The notes beneath the pieces were generated by a model. It ran no database searches and was not told where the DNA came from. It was given only the letters and a program-made list of their open reading frames with translations. Shown one piece after another: positions 30,736 to 39,778 of a stretch of 64,000 bases of DNA. The stretch's first letter is position 1, and each line of letters begins with the position of its first letter. Position numbers and translations under genes: made by a program. Origin of the DNA: CAWBRT01 sp050015355 (GTDB lineage Bacteria > Acidobacteriota > Terriglobia > Terriglobales > Acidobacteriaceae); the NCBI GenBank assembly GCA_050015355.1, contig JBEKBO010000002.1, forward strand, positions 24,025-88,024, in the 5' to 3' direction.

Positions 30736-32970
30736 ATGTCCAGCACCGCCGCGAAGCCTGAAGCCGAAACTCTGCGTACCCTGCCCGGCGACGATATTCG
30801 CCAGATTCTCTGGCGCTTCTCCGACCGCTATGACCTGCAGATGCTGGTGCAATCCTCCCGCTCGGTTGCACGCACGGTCGTCGCTCGCCTGGTGGCCGAA
30901 GGCGAACGCAATACGCATGAATGGACCGCGCGCAAAAACGAGTTGCTGAAAGCCTATGACGAGTCCGGCATTACGGCGGCCTTCATGGAACCTGAAGAAG
31001 GCGGATTCATCGCCGGTCCGAAGAACCTGGCGCTGGCGCTGACCGCTTTCGAATTGGCCTGGGTGGATGGCGGAGCCGCCACCGGCGCCCTGGCGAGCTG
31101 CCTTGCGCTGTCGCCCATTCACGAACGCGGCACTCCCGAGCAGAAACAGCGCTACATGTCGCTGTGCGCTCCGGCGCAGTCAGGCGAAAATCGCACGCCC
31201 TGGCGCGGCGCCTTCTGCCTGACCGAGCCCATCCCTTATGTCGGCGTCGACACTGGCATGCTCAACGGCAAGGTCCGGATTGCCGAGTGGAAAGAGGGTG
31301 AAGAGCCGATGCTACAGGTCGACAAGCGCGGGCGCTTCATCACCAACATGGGGTTCGCCAACTTCGTCACCGCGGCCGTGCAAACGGCCGACGAGAAGAT
31401 CAAGGGAAGCTGCATCATCATCCTGGAAGAAGGCGATCCGGGGACTTTTGACCGTGGCACACCGACCCGCAAGATGGTCCACCAGTTATCGTCGACTTGC
31501 GACCCCATCTTCAGCCTGCGCGTTCCCGCCAGCCGCATCGTCGGAGGCTATACCGTTAAGGACGGCGTCATCGTCCCCAACTACGACCACAGCGAAATCA
31601 TTGAAGCCGTATTCAAGCGCACGCGGGTCACGGTTGCGGTGATGACCGCAGCCAAGCTGCTCTCGGCCGTCGAGCCGGTCATCCGCTATCAGCGCGGGCG
31701 TTTTCGCGGAGCCGAGCAGGCTACGCCGGGCACGCTGCGCTACGAACTCGGCCTGCAGCAACGCGAAGACGTGCTGCATCGGCTGGTGGATGTGTGGGCG
31801 ATGGGCGAATCTACCGCTTCGTTGGGATTTGCCGCGGCGCGCTGCTTCGACGTGCTGGACCCGCTGGAGAAAGAAAAGAACCGGCTTCTCGCCGAAAAAG
31901 GTATTAACGGCGGCAAAACGGAGATCAAGTTCTTCCGCGGAATCGCCAAGGACGCGATTGAATTCCTGCAACTTTGCCGCGATCCCGAGGCCGCGAAGAA
32001 CAATCCACGGCTACAGGAGCTGCACGACAACACGCTGGTGCAGTATGCCATTCTCGACTCGGTGGCAAGCGTGCTCTGCCCCGCGTCCAAGCTTTGGAAT
32101 ACCGGCCAGGGTTCGGTCATGATGCGCGAGGCCGTGAGCCTGATGGGCGGCTATGGCATCACCGAAGATTGTCCCGGCTTCCTCGGCCACAAGTGGATGG
32201 ACTCGCAACTGGAAGCGACCTACGAAGGCCCGGAGGCCGTGCAGCGCCGCAATCTTACGGTCACCATGACCAGCGAGGTGTTCCTGGCCCAGTTCCGCAA
32301 TTGGATCGTGGAGATGCGCCAGATCGCCAGCGCCCGCCCCGGAACCGGAGCCTGCGCACTGGCGACCGCGATGAGACTGTGGCTGTGGGCATTCGAACAT
32401 CTGCAATCCGCCACCGACGCCAATGGCAACAAGCTGTACCACGGCACGCGCCAAGGCGTGACGTTCGCATTGGCAGACGCGCTTTGCTGGTTGTTGGCAG
32501 CTCGTCAGCAGGTGCTCGACGTGCTGGAACTCGAGCAGAAGGGCCCGGAGAATCCGCTCGTCGCCGAAGGCCTGGCAGGCACTGTCCAGTTTTACAGCGA
32601 CCTGTGCCACGTTCAAGTTGCTCGCGCCGCGGGCGAGGCGGGCCGGGTTTGCGCCGAGTTGGTCAACGGCTACAACCGGCATCCGGCGTGGGACGACGAG
32701 GGATACAAGGGTTGTTTCCGGGCGGAAGAGATGGATGGCTTGGAGAATCTCATTCCCGGCATCGCGGCTGTCGCGATCGATGTCGTGGGCGCCGACGGCT
32801 CGCATCCGCAGAAGGCTGGCCCGTGCGTCAGCGGCAAAGGGCTCGACGAATTCAGACGTTTGCGCAGCCGGCTCGATAGCTGCCTGACCGGGTCCATGCT
32901 GGCGAAGGACCGGGCGGCTGAAGCGCTTACCAAAGTCATGATTCCCGAAGCGCTCGACTACCCGATGTAA
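30736..32970 (+). CDS. acyl-CoA dehydrogenase family protein, large form
   Basis: About 744 residues, longer than the usual 380-600. Acyl-CoA dehydrogenase features: helical N-terminal domain with ITAAFMEPEEGGF, the FAD-binding middle domain with RGAFCLTEP and TNMGFANFV, and a C-terminal helical domain with SLMGGYGITEDCP and EATYEGPEAVQRRN. An extra ~200-residue helical tail follows. It should oxidise an acyl-CoA and hand electrons to ETF. EtfB, EtfA and a FixC-FixX fusion lie directly downstream on the same strand. The ATG at 30736 is preceded by GGAAAGGAAAC; the 5' open frame is repeat sequence. Confidence 0.87.
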   Translation: MSSTAAKPEAETLRTLPGDDIRQILWRFSDRYDLQMLVQSSRSVARTVVARLVAEGERNTHEWTARKNELLKAYDESGITAAFMEPEEGGFIAGPKNLALALTAFELAWVDGGAATGALASCLALSPIHERGTPEQKQRYMSLCAPAQSGENRTPWRGAFCLTEPIPYVGVDTGMLNGKVRIAEWKEGEEPMLQVDKRGRFITNMGFANFVTAAVQTADEKIKGSCIIILEEGDPGTFDRGTPTRKMVHQLSSTCDPIFSLRVPASRIVGGYTVKDGVIVPNYDHSEIIEAVFKRTRVTVAVMTAAKLLSAVEPVIRYQRGRFRGAEQATPGTLRYELGLQQREDVLHRLVDVWAMGESTASLGFAAARCFDVLDPLEKEKNRLLAEKGINGGKTEIKFFRGIAKDAIEFLQLCRDPEAAKNNPRLQELHDNTLVQYAILDSVASVLCPASKLWNTGQGSVMMREAVSLMGGYGITEDCPGFLGHKWMDSQLEATYEGPEAVQRRNLTVTMTSEVFLAQFRNWIVEMRQIASARPGTGACALATAMRLWLWAFEHLQSATDANGNKLYHGTRQGVTFALADALCWLLAARQQVLDVLELEQKGPENPLVAEGLAGTVQFYSDLCHVQVARAAGEAGRVCAELVNGYNRHPAWDDEGYKGCFRAEEMDGLENLIPGIAAVAIDVVGADGSHPQKAGPCVSGKGLDEFRRLRSRLDSCLTGSMLAKDRAAEALTKVMIPEALDYPM

Positions 32971-33013
32971 CCTTGCAGGCTGTTTGTATCGACTTCGGAC
33001 TGAAGTCAAAGGC

Positions 33014-33232
33014 GGTCCCTCAGCGGCTGAAGAGGCTGCTGAAAAACTCGTAGCAGTGTCATCCTGAGGTTGCGCCGGTTTTGCGCGACCGAAGGATCTG
33101 CTTTATTTCCAGCACGCGCAAACAGCAGATCCTTCGCTCCTCCACCCCAGCAACGGCAAAAGTGGCCGTTGCCGGGGACCCCGGCTGCGCTCAGGATGAC
33201 ACCTCGGAGAACAGTTTTCCAGCAGCCTGTAA
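33014..33232. repeat. large palindromic element upstream of fixCX (orientation 1)
   Basis: A ~197-bp core (33033-33229) begins AGGCTGCTGAAAAACTC and ends CAGTTTTCCAGCAGCCT, so it has inverted ends like a small non-autonomous element. Inside are TCATCCTGAG / CTCAGGATGAC arms, GAAGGATCTGC / GCAGATCCTTC arms and a 38-bp GGGGACCCC hairpin at 33145-33182. The core matches 36215-36409 in reverse orientation almost base for base. Confidence 0.92.
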
Positions 33233-33270
33233 TGCCGAGAAGTATGCGGTCAGGAAACGGCGCGGCTAAC

Positions 33271-35160
33271 ATGGGCGCCCCTTCAAGGAAGAACTTTTTG
33301 AGCACTGAAGAACAACACGTCGATCTGGAGCGGCAAAGTCTCGAAGTGGACATCGCTTGCGTAGGCTTTGGCCCGGCCATGGGAGGATTTCTAACCACTC
33401 TGGCGCGTGGCTTGGTGAAGGAAGACGGATCGTCCGCCGTGGAAAGCCAGGCGATGCCGGGGATGCCCTTGCAGGTCATTTGCTACGAGCGCGCCGACGA
33501 TCTTGGTTTTGGCGTCTCGGGCGTGGTGTCGCGGGCTCGCGGCATCACGCAGAGCTTCCCCGACTTGGACGTCTCGCAGATTCCGATGGCTGCACGCGTC
33601 CGCCAGGAAAAAGTGGTTTACCTGCTCGACCCCATCGGCGCCAGCCGTCGCTCGCGAGCGTTGCGGCTGGTCGACAAGATTGTGAGGTCCCTGGGCTTCG
33701 CTCTGCGGCTGAAACACCAGGCTATCGAGCTGCCTTACACGCCGGAGTTTCTCAACAAGCACGATGGCTTGCTGCTTTCGCTTGGGCAGTTCAATCTCTG
33801 GGTCGGCAGCCAAGTACTGGGCTCCGGCAGCGTCCAGATATGGCCGGGCATGCCCGTCTCGCAAGCCCTGATCGAAGGCGAACGTGTCACGGGCGTGCGC
33901 ATGGTCGACCAGGGCGTGGACAAAGCGGGCAACCCCGATGCCGGTTTCATGGCTGGCATGGACATCAAGGCCGCGCTCACCGTGGTCGGCGACGGCCCGG
34001 TCGGCCCGGTTGGCCGCCAACTCGACGATCACTTCGGCATGCCCGAGGGACACCACAAACGCGAGTGGGCCGTGGGCATGAAGGCGGTCGTCGATCTTCC
34101 CGAGCACGTCACGCTTGGACCGGGAACGGTCATTCACACCATGGGATTCCCCGAGCCGGAGATTTTCGGCTTCTTCTACGTTCATCCCGAGCGCGTCGCA
34201 TCGGTTGGAATTTTTGTTCCCTCGTGGTTTGAGAGCCCCTTGCGCACCTCGTACCGCTATCTCCAGCATTTCATGATGCACCCGTACCTATGGCGCTACC
34301 TGGAAGGCGGAACGCTGCGTTCGTGGGGCGCAAAATCATTGCAGGAATCGGGCAAGCGCGGCGAGCCCTATCTGGCCGGCAATGGCTATGCGCGCATCGG
34401 CGAGGGCTCCGGCAGCACGAATGTTCTCACCGGATCGGGCGTCGACGAGGCTTGGACGACAGGCGTGCAGCTTGCCGAAGGCGTTCTCGAGTTGCTGAAA
34501 GAAGCGAAACCGTTCAGCAGGGAGAATCTTGAAGCCTGCTACGTCCGGCGCCGCCGCCAGAGTTGGGTGCAGAAGGAAGGACTCGTTGCCGAGCACGCCC
34601 GCGATGGTTTCCAGACCGGGTTTATCTCCGGCCTGATTGGCATGGGGGTTGCCGGATTGACCGGCGGCAAAATCGTGCTGTCGAACGATCCCAAGCCGCC
34701 GCACGAACATCTGCGCTCTCCCGAAGAGTATTTTTCCGGCAAGCTCAGCCCGGCGAAGATCGCCGAGTTGAAGCAGCAGGCCGCCGCCGAAAACAGGTCG
34801 CTTCACGATGTGTTTATGGATGCCTGCGGGTGGCCCGCGGTCCCCTTCGACGGCAAGCTCCTGATCACCCACCAGGACGCGTTGCTGGTGGGCGGAAAAG
34901 TGCAAGCCGCCGCCGGTTACGCCGACCACGTCGTCTTTATCGACGCCCAGTTGTGCAAGCGTTGCGGAGCCCGCACCTGCATCGAAATGTGCTCGGGACA
35001 GGCGATCACCACGGGCGAGCAAGCGGTTCCCGCGTTCGACCGCGAGAAATGCATCCACTGCGGCGCGTGCCTCTGGAACTGCTCGCAGACGACGAACGGA
35101 GAAAAGAGCAACATAGAATTCCGCGCCGGCGCGGGCGGATTGCATTCCGCCGAGAACTAA
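33271..35160 (+). CDS. FixC-like ETF:quinone oxidoreductase fused to a FixX-like ferredoxin domain
   Basis: About 629 residues. The FAD-binding start VDIACVGFGPAMGGFL carries a variant of the GXGXXG loop. The middle has ETF-QO/FixC features such as YLAGNGYARIGEGSGSTNVL. The C-terminal ~90 residues hold CKRCGARTCIEMC and CIHCGACLWNC, the cluster ligands of FixX or of the ETF-QO Fe-S domain. It should move electrons from EtfAB to quinone at the membrane. The N-terminal linker before the flavin fold is short. The ATG at 33271 follows CAGGAAACGG; the open frame further up is repeat. Downstream is etfB. Confidence 0.85.
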   Translation: MGAPSRKNFLSTEEQHVDLERQSLEVDIACVGFGPAMGGFLTTLARGLVKEDGSSAVESQAMPGMPLQVICYERADDLGFGVSGVVSRARGITQSFPDLDVSQIPMAARVRQEKVVYLLDPIGASRRSRALRLVDKIVRSLGFALRLKHQAIELPYTPEFLNKHDGLLLSLGQFNLWVGSQVLGSGSVQIWPGMPVSQALIEGERVTGVRMVDQGVDKAGNPDAGFMAGMDIKAALTVVGDGPVGPVGRQLDDHFGMPEGHHKREWAVGMKAVVDLPEHVTLGPGTVIHTMGFPEPEIFGFFYVHPERVASVGIFVPSWFESPLRTSYRYLQHFMMHPYLWRYLEGGTLRSWGAKSLQESGKRGEPYLAGNGYARIGEGSGSTNVLTGSGVDEAWTTGVQLAEGVLELLKEAKPFSRENLEACYVRRRRQSWVQKEGLVAEHARDGFQTGFISGLIGMGVAGLTGGKIVLSNDPKPPHEHLRSPEEYFSGKLSPAKIAELKQQAAAENRSLHDVFMDACGWPAVPFDGKLLITHQDALLVGGKVQAAAGYADHVVFIDAQLCKRCGARTCIEMCSGQAITTGEQAVPAFDREKCIHCGACLWNCSQTTNGEKSNIEFRAGAGGLHSAEN

Positions 35161-35174
35161 GCGACCGTCGCTTC

Positions 35175-35247
35175 GAGCCCCACATTCGCCAACTACGGCA
35201 AATGTGGGCCACCCACCACCCACCCAAACTTCGTTTGAATGGGGCAC
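35175..35247. repeat. two adjacent hairpins at the 3' end of fixCX
   Basis: GCCCCACATTCGCC pairs with GGCAAATGTGGG, then ACCACCCACCCAAACTTCG pairs partly with CGTTTGAATGGGG. They start 15 bases after the stop. Stems differ from the CATCTGC copies. Confidence 0.7.
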
Positions 35248-35366
35248 ACACAAAGCGCCGCATTGCCTGCACCCTGCGGCGGGTTACGTCTTTCATGGAA
35301 TTCCTTTAAGATATACCTTTTGCGAAATGTCCAGACGATCAAACCTGGAACTCAGTCAGGAAGATT

Positions 35367-36179
35367 ATGAGCGATCCCTTGCAAATCATCGTATGCGGCG
35401 GCATTGTGCCCGACCCGCTGCAAACCCTGGAGCCGGTGGCCGGCGCGGGTTTGCCCGCCCTGAAGAACGAAATGATGCTGCCTGCGGTGCTTGATCCGTG
35501 GGCCAGCCACGCACTTTACGAAGCCGCCAACCTGGCCAAGAAAGTGCCCGGCAGCAAGGTCTACTTGGTGAGCCTCGGGCCGAAGGCAAAGCTTCAGCAG
35601 GTGATGATGACGGTGGCGCAGAAGGTTCCGTTCGAGCTGGTCGCCATCGACGGGCCTACCGCCGGCTTTGCCGATTCGAGCGAGGTGGCGTCGCTGTTGG
35701 CGGCCGCTATCCAGGCGATTCCCGGTCTCGACAAAGCGCGTCTGCTGCTGTTCGGCGGCTGGGAGTCAGCTTCACGCGGCGCCGGCGCGACGCTGCAAAT
35801 CGTCGGCGAACGGCTCGGGATCACCGACCAGTTTCAGGGCGTCGACCAGATCACCTTCAACGCCGACGGATCGTTTGAAGTGCTGGAGCGCGTGGAAGGC
35901 GGCCAGCACCAGGTTTCCGTATGCGCCAGAGCGCCCGCCGTCCTGGGCTGGGCAACCGGCAACCTCGGCGAGCCACGCAACGATCCGCAGGTCGGCATGG
36001 CTAACATGCGCACCGTCATGCCCGCGCTGCAACGTGCAAAACCGGCAAAGCTGGCGAACGAAGGTCTCGCATATGCCAAAGTCGAGTTGCCAAAGCAGCA
36101 GCGCACTACGCGCATTGTGAAGGATGTGCCGGCCGACGAGATCGCCAAGGAAATCGTCGCCTGGATCGCGCAAGAGTAG
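35367..36179 (+). CDS. etfB: electron transfer flavoprotein beta subunit (EtfB/FixA)
   Basis: 270 residues with the EtfB layout: IVCGGIVPDP at the N-terminus (replacing the usual VKXVPD), LDPWASHALYEAANL, KVYLVSLGPKAKLQQVMM, LLFGGWESASRGAGATLQIVGERLG and the C-terminal EIVAWIAQE. CAGGAAGATT precedes the ATG by about six bases. Together with EtfA it forms the soluble flavoprotein between the acyl-CoA dehydrogenase and the FixC-FixX protein. The bracketing palindromes on both sides separate it from etfA more widely than usual for an etfBA pair. Confidence 0.88.
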   Translation: MSDPLQIIVCGGIVPDPLQTLEPVAGAGLPALKNEMMLPAVLDPWASHALYEAANLAKKVPGSKVYLVSLGPKAKLQQVMMTVAQKVPFELVAIDGPTAGFADSSEVASLLAAAIQAIPGLDKARLLLFGGWESASRGAGATLQIVGERLGITDQFQGVDQITFNADGSFEVLERVEGGQHQVSVCARAPAVLGWATGNLGEPRNDPQVGMANMRTVMPALQRAKPAKLANEGLAYAKVELPKQQRTTRIVKDVPADEIAKEIVAWIAQE

Positions 36180-36195
36180 ACCAGTTTTGCGAAAG

Positions 36196-36419
36196 GGTCC
36201 CTAGGCGGCTGAACAGGCTGCTGAAAGGCTGTTCTGCGAGGTGTCATCCTGAGCGCAGCCGGGGTCCCCGGCAACGGCCACTTTTGCCGTTGCTGGGGTG
36301 GAGGAGCGAAGGATCTGCTGTTTGCGCGTGCTAAATAAAGCAGATCCTTCGGTCGCGCAAAACCGGCGCGACCTCAGGATGACACCACTACGAGTTTTTC
36401 AGCAGCCTCTGAAGCCGGA
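36196..36419. repeat. large palindromic element upstream of etfA (orientation 2)
   Basis: Reverse-oriented copy of the element at 33014-33232, including the 38-bp hairpin (36261-36298). Outside the core, the left flank (GGTCCCT, GCGGCTGAA) and the right flank (GCCGGAGAA, GGTCATG) match those of the other copy in direct orientation. It occupies most of the 338-bp gap between etfB and etfA. Confidence 0.92.
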
Positions 36420-36517
36420 GAATAGGTGGTCATGCAACAGCTTGTATTCTGAAACCGCTCTGGCTCACGCACCGCGGATGCAGTGGCCGAGAGAGTTCAT
36501 GGAAGGAACGGGAATTG

Positions 36518-37552
36518 ATGGAAACGATTCTTTTTGTTGCTCACACGGAAGCGGATGGCCTGCTGGCAAAGCCCGCGCTGGAAGCGCTTGGCGCCGCCAT
36601 TGAGCTGGCAGCCGCGCTTCCCGGCTCGTCGTTTGTCGTGGGATTATACGGAGCGCAGGTAGCTTCGGCGGCGGATCAGGTCGCCAACTGCGGCGCGGCG
36701 AGATTTCTGGGCGTGACCGGCACTGAATTCGCGCAGGCGCGCTACGCAACCGACGCCGCCGCAGTCGAGATGCTGGTCCGTGCGGCGCAAGCCACCATTG
36801 TCGTCAGCGCCGGAACCTCGCGGGTAGCGCGCGTGCTGCCTGGCGTCTCGCACCGCCTCGGCGGACGCGTCGACACGCATGTCAACAGCATCCAGGTGGA
36901 AGGCGGCGCATTGCGCATTACGCGCTGGTTCTACCGTCAGCGTATGGTTGCCGAACTGGCGCGCACGCAGCGCCCATGGCTGCTCGCGCTGGACACGGGC
37001 TGCCACGCCGCATACCAGGGGGCGCCGGGACAGGCTGCGGCGGAGTTGATTCCGGTCGCGCTCGGCGACAGCCACGTGCGCACGACGGTCACCGGAGTTC
37101 GCTCTCCAGGCACCACACAGCAAACCATCCGTCCGGACGCCAAGCTGCTGTTCGTCGCCGGCGCGGGATGGACCAAGAAGCAAAAGGACGGACAGACGCA
37201 CGCCAAGGAAGCCGAGCAAATCATCCTTGGGTTCCTTGATTGCTCGCAGGCTTCGCTCGGCGGCAGCAAGTCGCTGGTCGACCTGAGCGGCGAAGGAGAG
37301 TCCGTGCTCGGCTTCATGAGTCACATGAACCAGGTGGGCCAGACCGGCGCGACTCCGCGCCATCCCAAGGGCCTTTCCACCTGCTGCCACGGCGAAGAGC
37401 CTCACGTTGTGGGCTGGCGGTTCATCAACGAACGCCGCGCCGTCAATCTCGACCCCAACTGTGGATGGGCGCGCGGCAAGGCCGACGTGCTCTACGTGGC
37501 CGACGCGTTCGAGGTCATGCGCAAGGTGAACGATTTGCTAAGCGCGAAGTAG
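36518..37552 (+). CDS. etfA: electron transfer flavoprotein alpha subunit (EtfA/FixB)
   Basis: About 344 residues. The N-terminal half has the EtfA Rossmann-like pattern (ILFVAHTEADGLLAKPALEAL, VVSAGTSRVARVLPGVSHRL, GGRVDTHVNSIQ). The C-terminal FAD domain has LLFVAGAGWTKKQKDG and SHMNQVGQTGATPRHP, then NERRAVNLDPNCGWARGKADVLYVADAFEV. It binds FAD and partners EtfB. The ATG at 36518 has GGAAGGAACGGG just upstream; the TTG before it is discounted. It is the last gene of the ETF group. Confidence 0.85.
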   Translation: METILFVAHTEADGLLAKPALEALGAAIELAAALPGSSFVVGLYGAQVASAADQVANCGAARFLGVTGTEFAQARYATDAAAVEMLVRAAQATIVVSAGTSRVARVLPGVSHRLGGRVDTHVNSIQVEGGALRITRWFYRQRMVAELARTQRPWLLALDTGCHAAYQGAPGQAAAELIPVALGDSHVRTTVTGVRSPGTTQQTIRPDAKLLFVAGAGWTKKQKDGQTHAKEAEQIILGFLDCSQASLGGSKSLVDLSGEGESVLGFMSHMNQVGQTGATPRHPKGLSTCCHGEEPHVVGWRFINERRAVNLDPNCGWARGKADVLYVADAFEVMRKVNDLLSAK

Positions 37553-37576
37553 CATCAGTTTCTTGGAGTTTCGCCG

Positions 37577-37620
37577 GAACTGCCCCACCCTACGCAAAAG
37601 CGGCGTAGAATGGGGCACCC
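37577..37620. repeat. hairpin between convergent etfA and acyl-CoA synthetase genes
   Basis: GAACTGCCCCACCCTACGC pairs imperfectly with GCGTAGAATGGGG and is followed by CACCC. It sits between two stop codons, consistent with a bidirectional 3'-end role. Confidence 0.75.
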
Positions 37621-37637
37621 GTGAACAGTTGGTCGAG

Positions 37638-39293
37638 CTACCGTCCTTCCTTCTGCGCCACCGTCGGAAACGTCTTGACACTCTCGCGCAGCTTGAACTT
37701 CTGCAGCTTACCCGTCGAGGTCTTGGGCAGCGGCCCGAAAATCACCGTCTTCGGAACCTTGAAGTGCGCCAGGTTTTCCCGGCAGAAGGCAATGATATCC
37801 GCCTCAGTCGCCTGCGCACCGTCCTTCAGGGTTATGAAGGCGCACGGGGTCTCGCCCCACTTCTCGTCCGGACGCGCCACCACGCCCGCCTCCAGCACCT
37901 CCGGATGACGGTACAGCACGGCTTCGACCTCGATGGTGGAGATGTTTTCACCGCCGGAAATAATGATGTCCTTCAGCCGGTCCTTCACCTCTATGTAGCC
38001 GTTCGGATGCATCACGCCCAGGTCGCCCGTGTGGAACCATCCTCCGGCAAACGCCTCTTGCGTGGCGCGCGGATTCTTCAGGTACCCACGCATGATGGTG
38101 TTGCCGCGCATGAAGATCTCGCCCATGGTCGTGCCGTCGCCCGGCACCGGGTTCAGGCTGTGCGGATCGCCCACCATCAACCTTTCCAGCGTTATGTACG
38201 GCACGCCTTGACGCGCATTGCACGCCGCCTGTTCCCGTACCGGCAGCGCATTACACTCCTTCCGCCAGGCGCAGACCGTGACCGGACCATAAACTTCCGT
38301 CAGGCCATATACATGCGTCACCTCGAAGCCGAGGTGCTGCATTTTTTCAATGATTGCCGCCGGAGGAGCCGCGCCGGCAGTCATCATCCGCACCCCTTTT
38401 GGAATCTCGCGCCTGCTCTCCGGCGGAGCGTTGACCAGGGTTCCCATGACGATCGGCGCACCGCAAAGATGCGTCACTTTGTGATCGGCGATTGCGTCGT
38501 ACATTGCTTTGGCCGTTACCTGCCGCAGACACACATGAGTGCCCGCCATGGCCGTGATGGTCCACGGAAAACACCAGCCATTGCAGTGGAACATCGGCAG
38601 CGTCCACAGATAATTAGGATGGTGCGGCATCGCCCAGGTAAGAGCGTTCCCGACGGCGTTCAAGTGAGCCCCGCGATGGTGATAGACCACGCCCTTGGGG
38701 TTTCCCGTCGTTCCCGAAGTGTAGTTCAGCGAGATTGCCTGCCATTCGTCGGCGGGCATCTGCCAGTCGAACCTGGGATCTCCCTCGGCCAGTAGCTGCT
38801 CGTAGTTCAATTCCCCCAGCAGCGCTCCGCCTTTGCCGCGCGGATCGTCAACGTCGATGACCAGGGGCTTGTTCGGCAGCAGAGCGAGGGCTTTGCCGAT
38901 CACGCCCGAAAACTCGGTGTCGGTAATCAGCACTTTGGCTTCGCTGTGCTGCAGAATGAAAGCGATTGACTCGGCGTCGAGGCGGATGTTGAGCGCGTTC
39001 AAGACCGCTCCACTCATGGGCACCCCGAAATGCACTTCCAGGCCCTCGGGAATGTTCGGGGTCATCACCGCCACCGTATCGCCGATGCTCATGCCGCGCC
39101 GGTGCAGCGCCGAGGCGAGCCGAACGCAGCGCTCATAGGTCTCGCGCCACGTGCGCCTGAGATCTCCGTGCACTACCGCGATTCGCTCCGGGTACACGGC
39201 CGCCGTACGCCGGATGAACGAGAGCGGCGATAGCGGCGCATAATTCGCAATGTTCTTGTCGAGGCCAACTTCGTAAGGATTCTGACTTGCCAT
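37638..39293 (-). CDS. acyl-CoA synthetase (AMP-binding, long/medium-chain type)
   Basis: About 551 residues with the adenylate-forming motifs: P-loop region LNYTSGTTGNPKGV, VYGLTEVYGP, WFHTGDLGVMHPNGYIEVKDR and the C-terminal catalytic Lys in PKTSTGKLQK. It activates a carboxylic acid to its CoA ester with ATP. The group with WTLPMFHCNGWCFPW is common among AMP-binding enzymes acting on medium or aromatic acids; the substrate is not fixed by this. The ATG at 39293 has GAGGAA upstream. It runs convergent to etfA and may supply the acyl-CoA dehydrogenase. Confidence 0.93.
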   Translation of the reverse strand: MASQNPYEVGLDKNIANYAPLSPLSFIRRTAAVYPERIAVVHGDLRRTWRETYERCVRLASALHRRGMSIGDTVAVMTPNIPEGLEVHFGVPMSGAVLNALNIRLDAESIAFILQHSEAKVLITDTEFSGVIGKALALLPNKPLVIDVDDPRGKGGALLGELNYEQLLAEGDPRFDWQMPADEWQAISLNYTSGTTGNPKGVVYHHRGAHLNAVGNALTWAMPHHPNYLWTLPMFHCNGWCFPWTITAMAGTHVCLRQVTAKAMYDAIADHKVTHLCGAPIVMGTLVNAPPESRREIPKGVRMMTAGAAPPAAIIEKMQHLGFEVTHVYGLTEVYGPVTVCAWRKECNALPVREQAACNARQGVPYITLERLMVGDPHSLNPVPGDGTTMGEIFMRGNTIMRGYLKNPRATQEAFAGGWFHTGDLGVMHPNGYIEVKDRLKDIIISGGENISTIEVEAVLYRHPEVLEAGVVARPDEKWGETPCAFITLKDGAQATEADIIAFCRENLAHFKVPKTVIFGPLPKTSTGKLQKFKLRESVKTFPTVAQKEGR

Positions 39294-39309
39294 GTGATTC
39301 CTCGCTATA

Positions 39310-39432
39310 CCAGGATGCTGAAAAACAGGCCTGCTCTGACGTGAGCATATAAACAATTGCGCTGTAGCCCTTTGGCTTAAACATTTCGTAGCGCCTCGCT
39401 TGGTGCTTCGGCGCGTTTTTCAGCAGCCTGCC
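39310..39432. repeat. dispersed element with GCTGAAAAAC inverted ends
   Basis: The ends GGATGCTGAAAAACAGG and CGTTTTTCAGCAGCCTG are inverted and match the ends of the large elements at 33033 and 36215, but the internal sequence is different. It lies in the 485-bp gap before the LeuA-like gene. The rest of that gap (39433-39778) holds TCAGGATGACACTC-type repeat remnants and no gene. Confidence 0.7.
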
Positions 39433-39778
39433 AGGGTTGCCGACGGCGGGCAGGTGCATGACTTTATGCCACGTATCGCACTCCCATGTCCACTGCCTCA
39501 AGGCGAGTTCTGGATTCAGCCGGCAGTAGCTCCCAAGCAGACACTCAGGATGACACTCACGAGATGTTTTAATCATGCGCAAGTATTTAGGGACACCACA
39601 CTCGCGACGCAAATGCAAATTGACCGTGCAGAACCGGCCAGCGTAGAATTCACAAGGGCCGCCAGGTAACGATTTGTCTCGATCCATGGTCCCCGGGCTC
39701 TGCCTCGGTGTATCTCAGACAGCGCTACCGTTCCGGAACGGATACCAAATACATTCTTGCGGCAGGAGTGAGGTCCTT

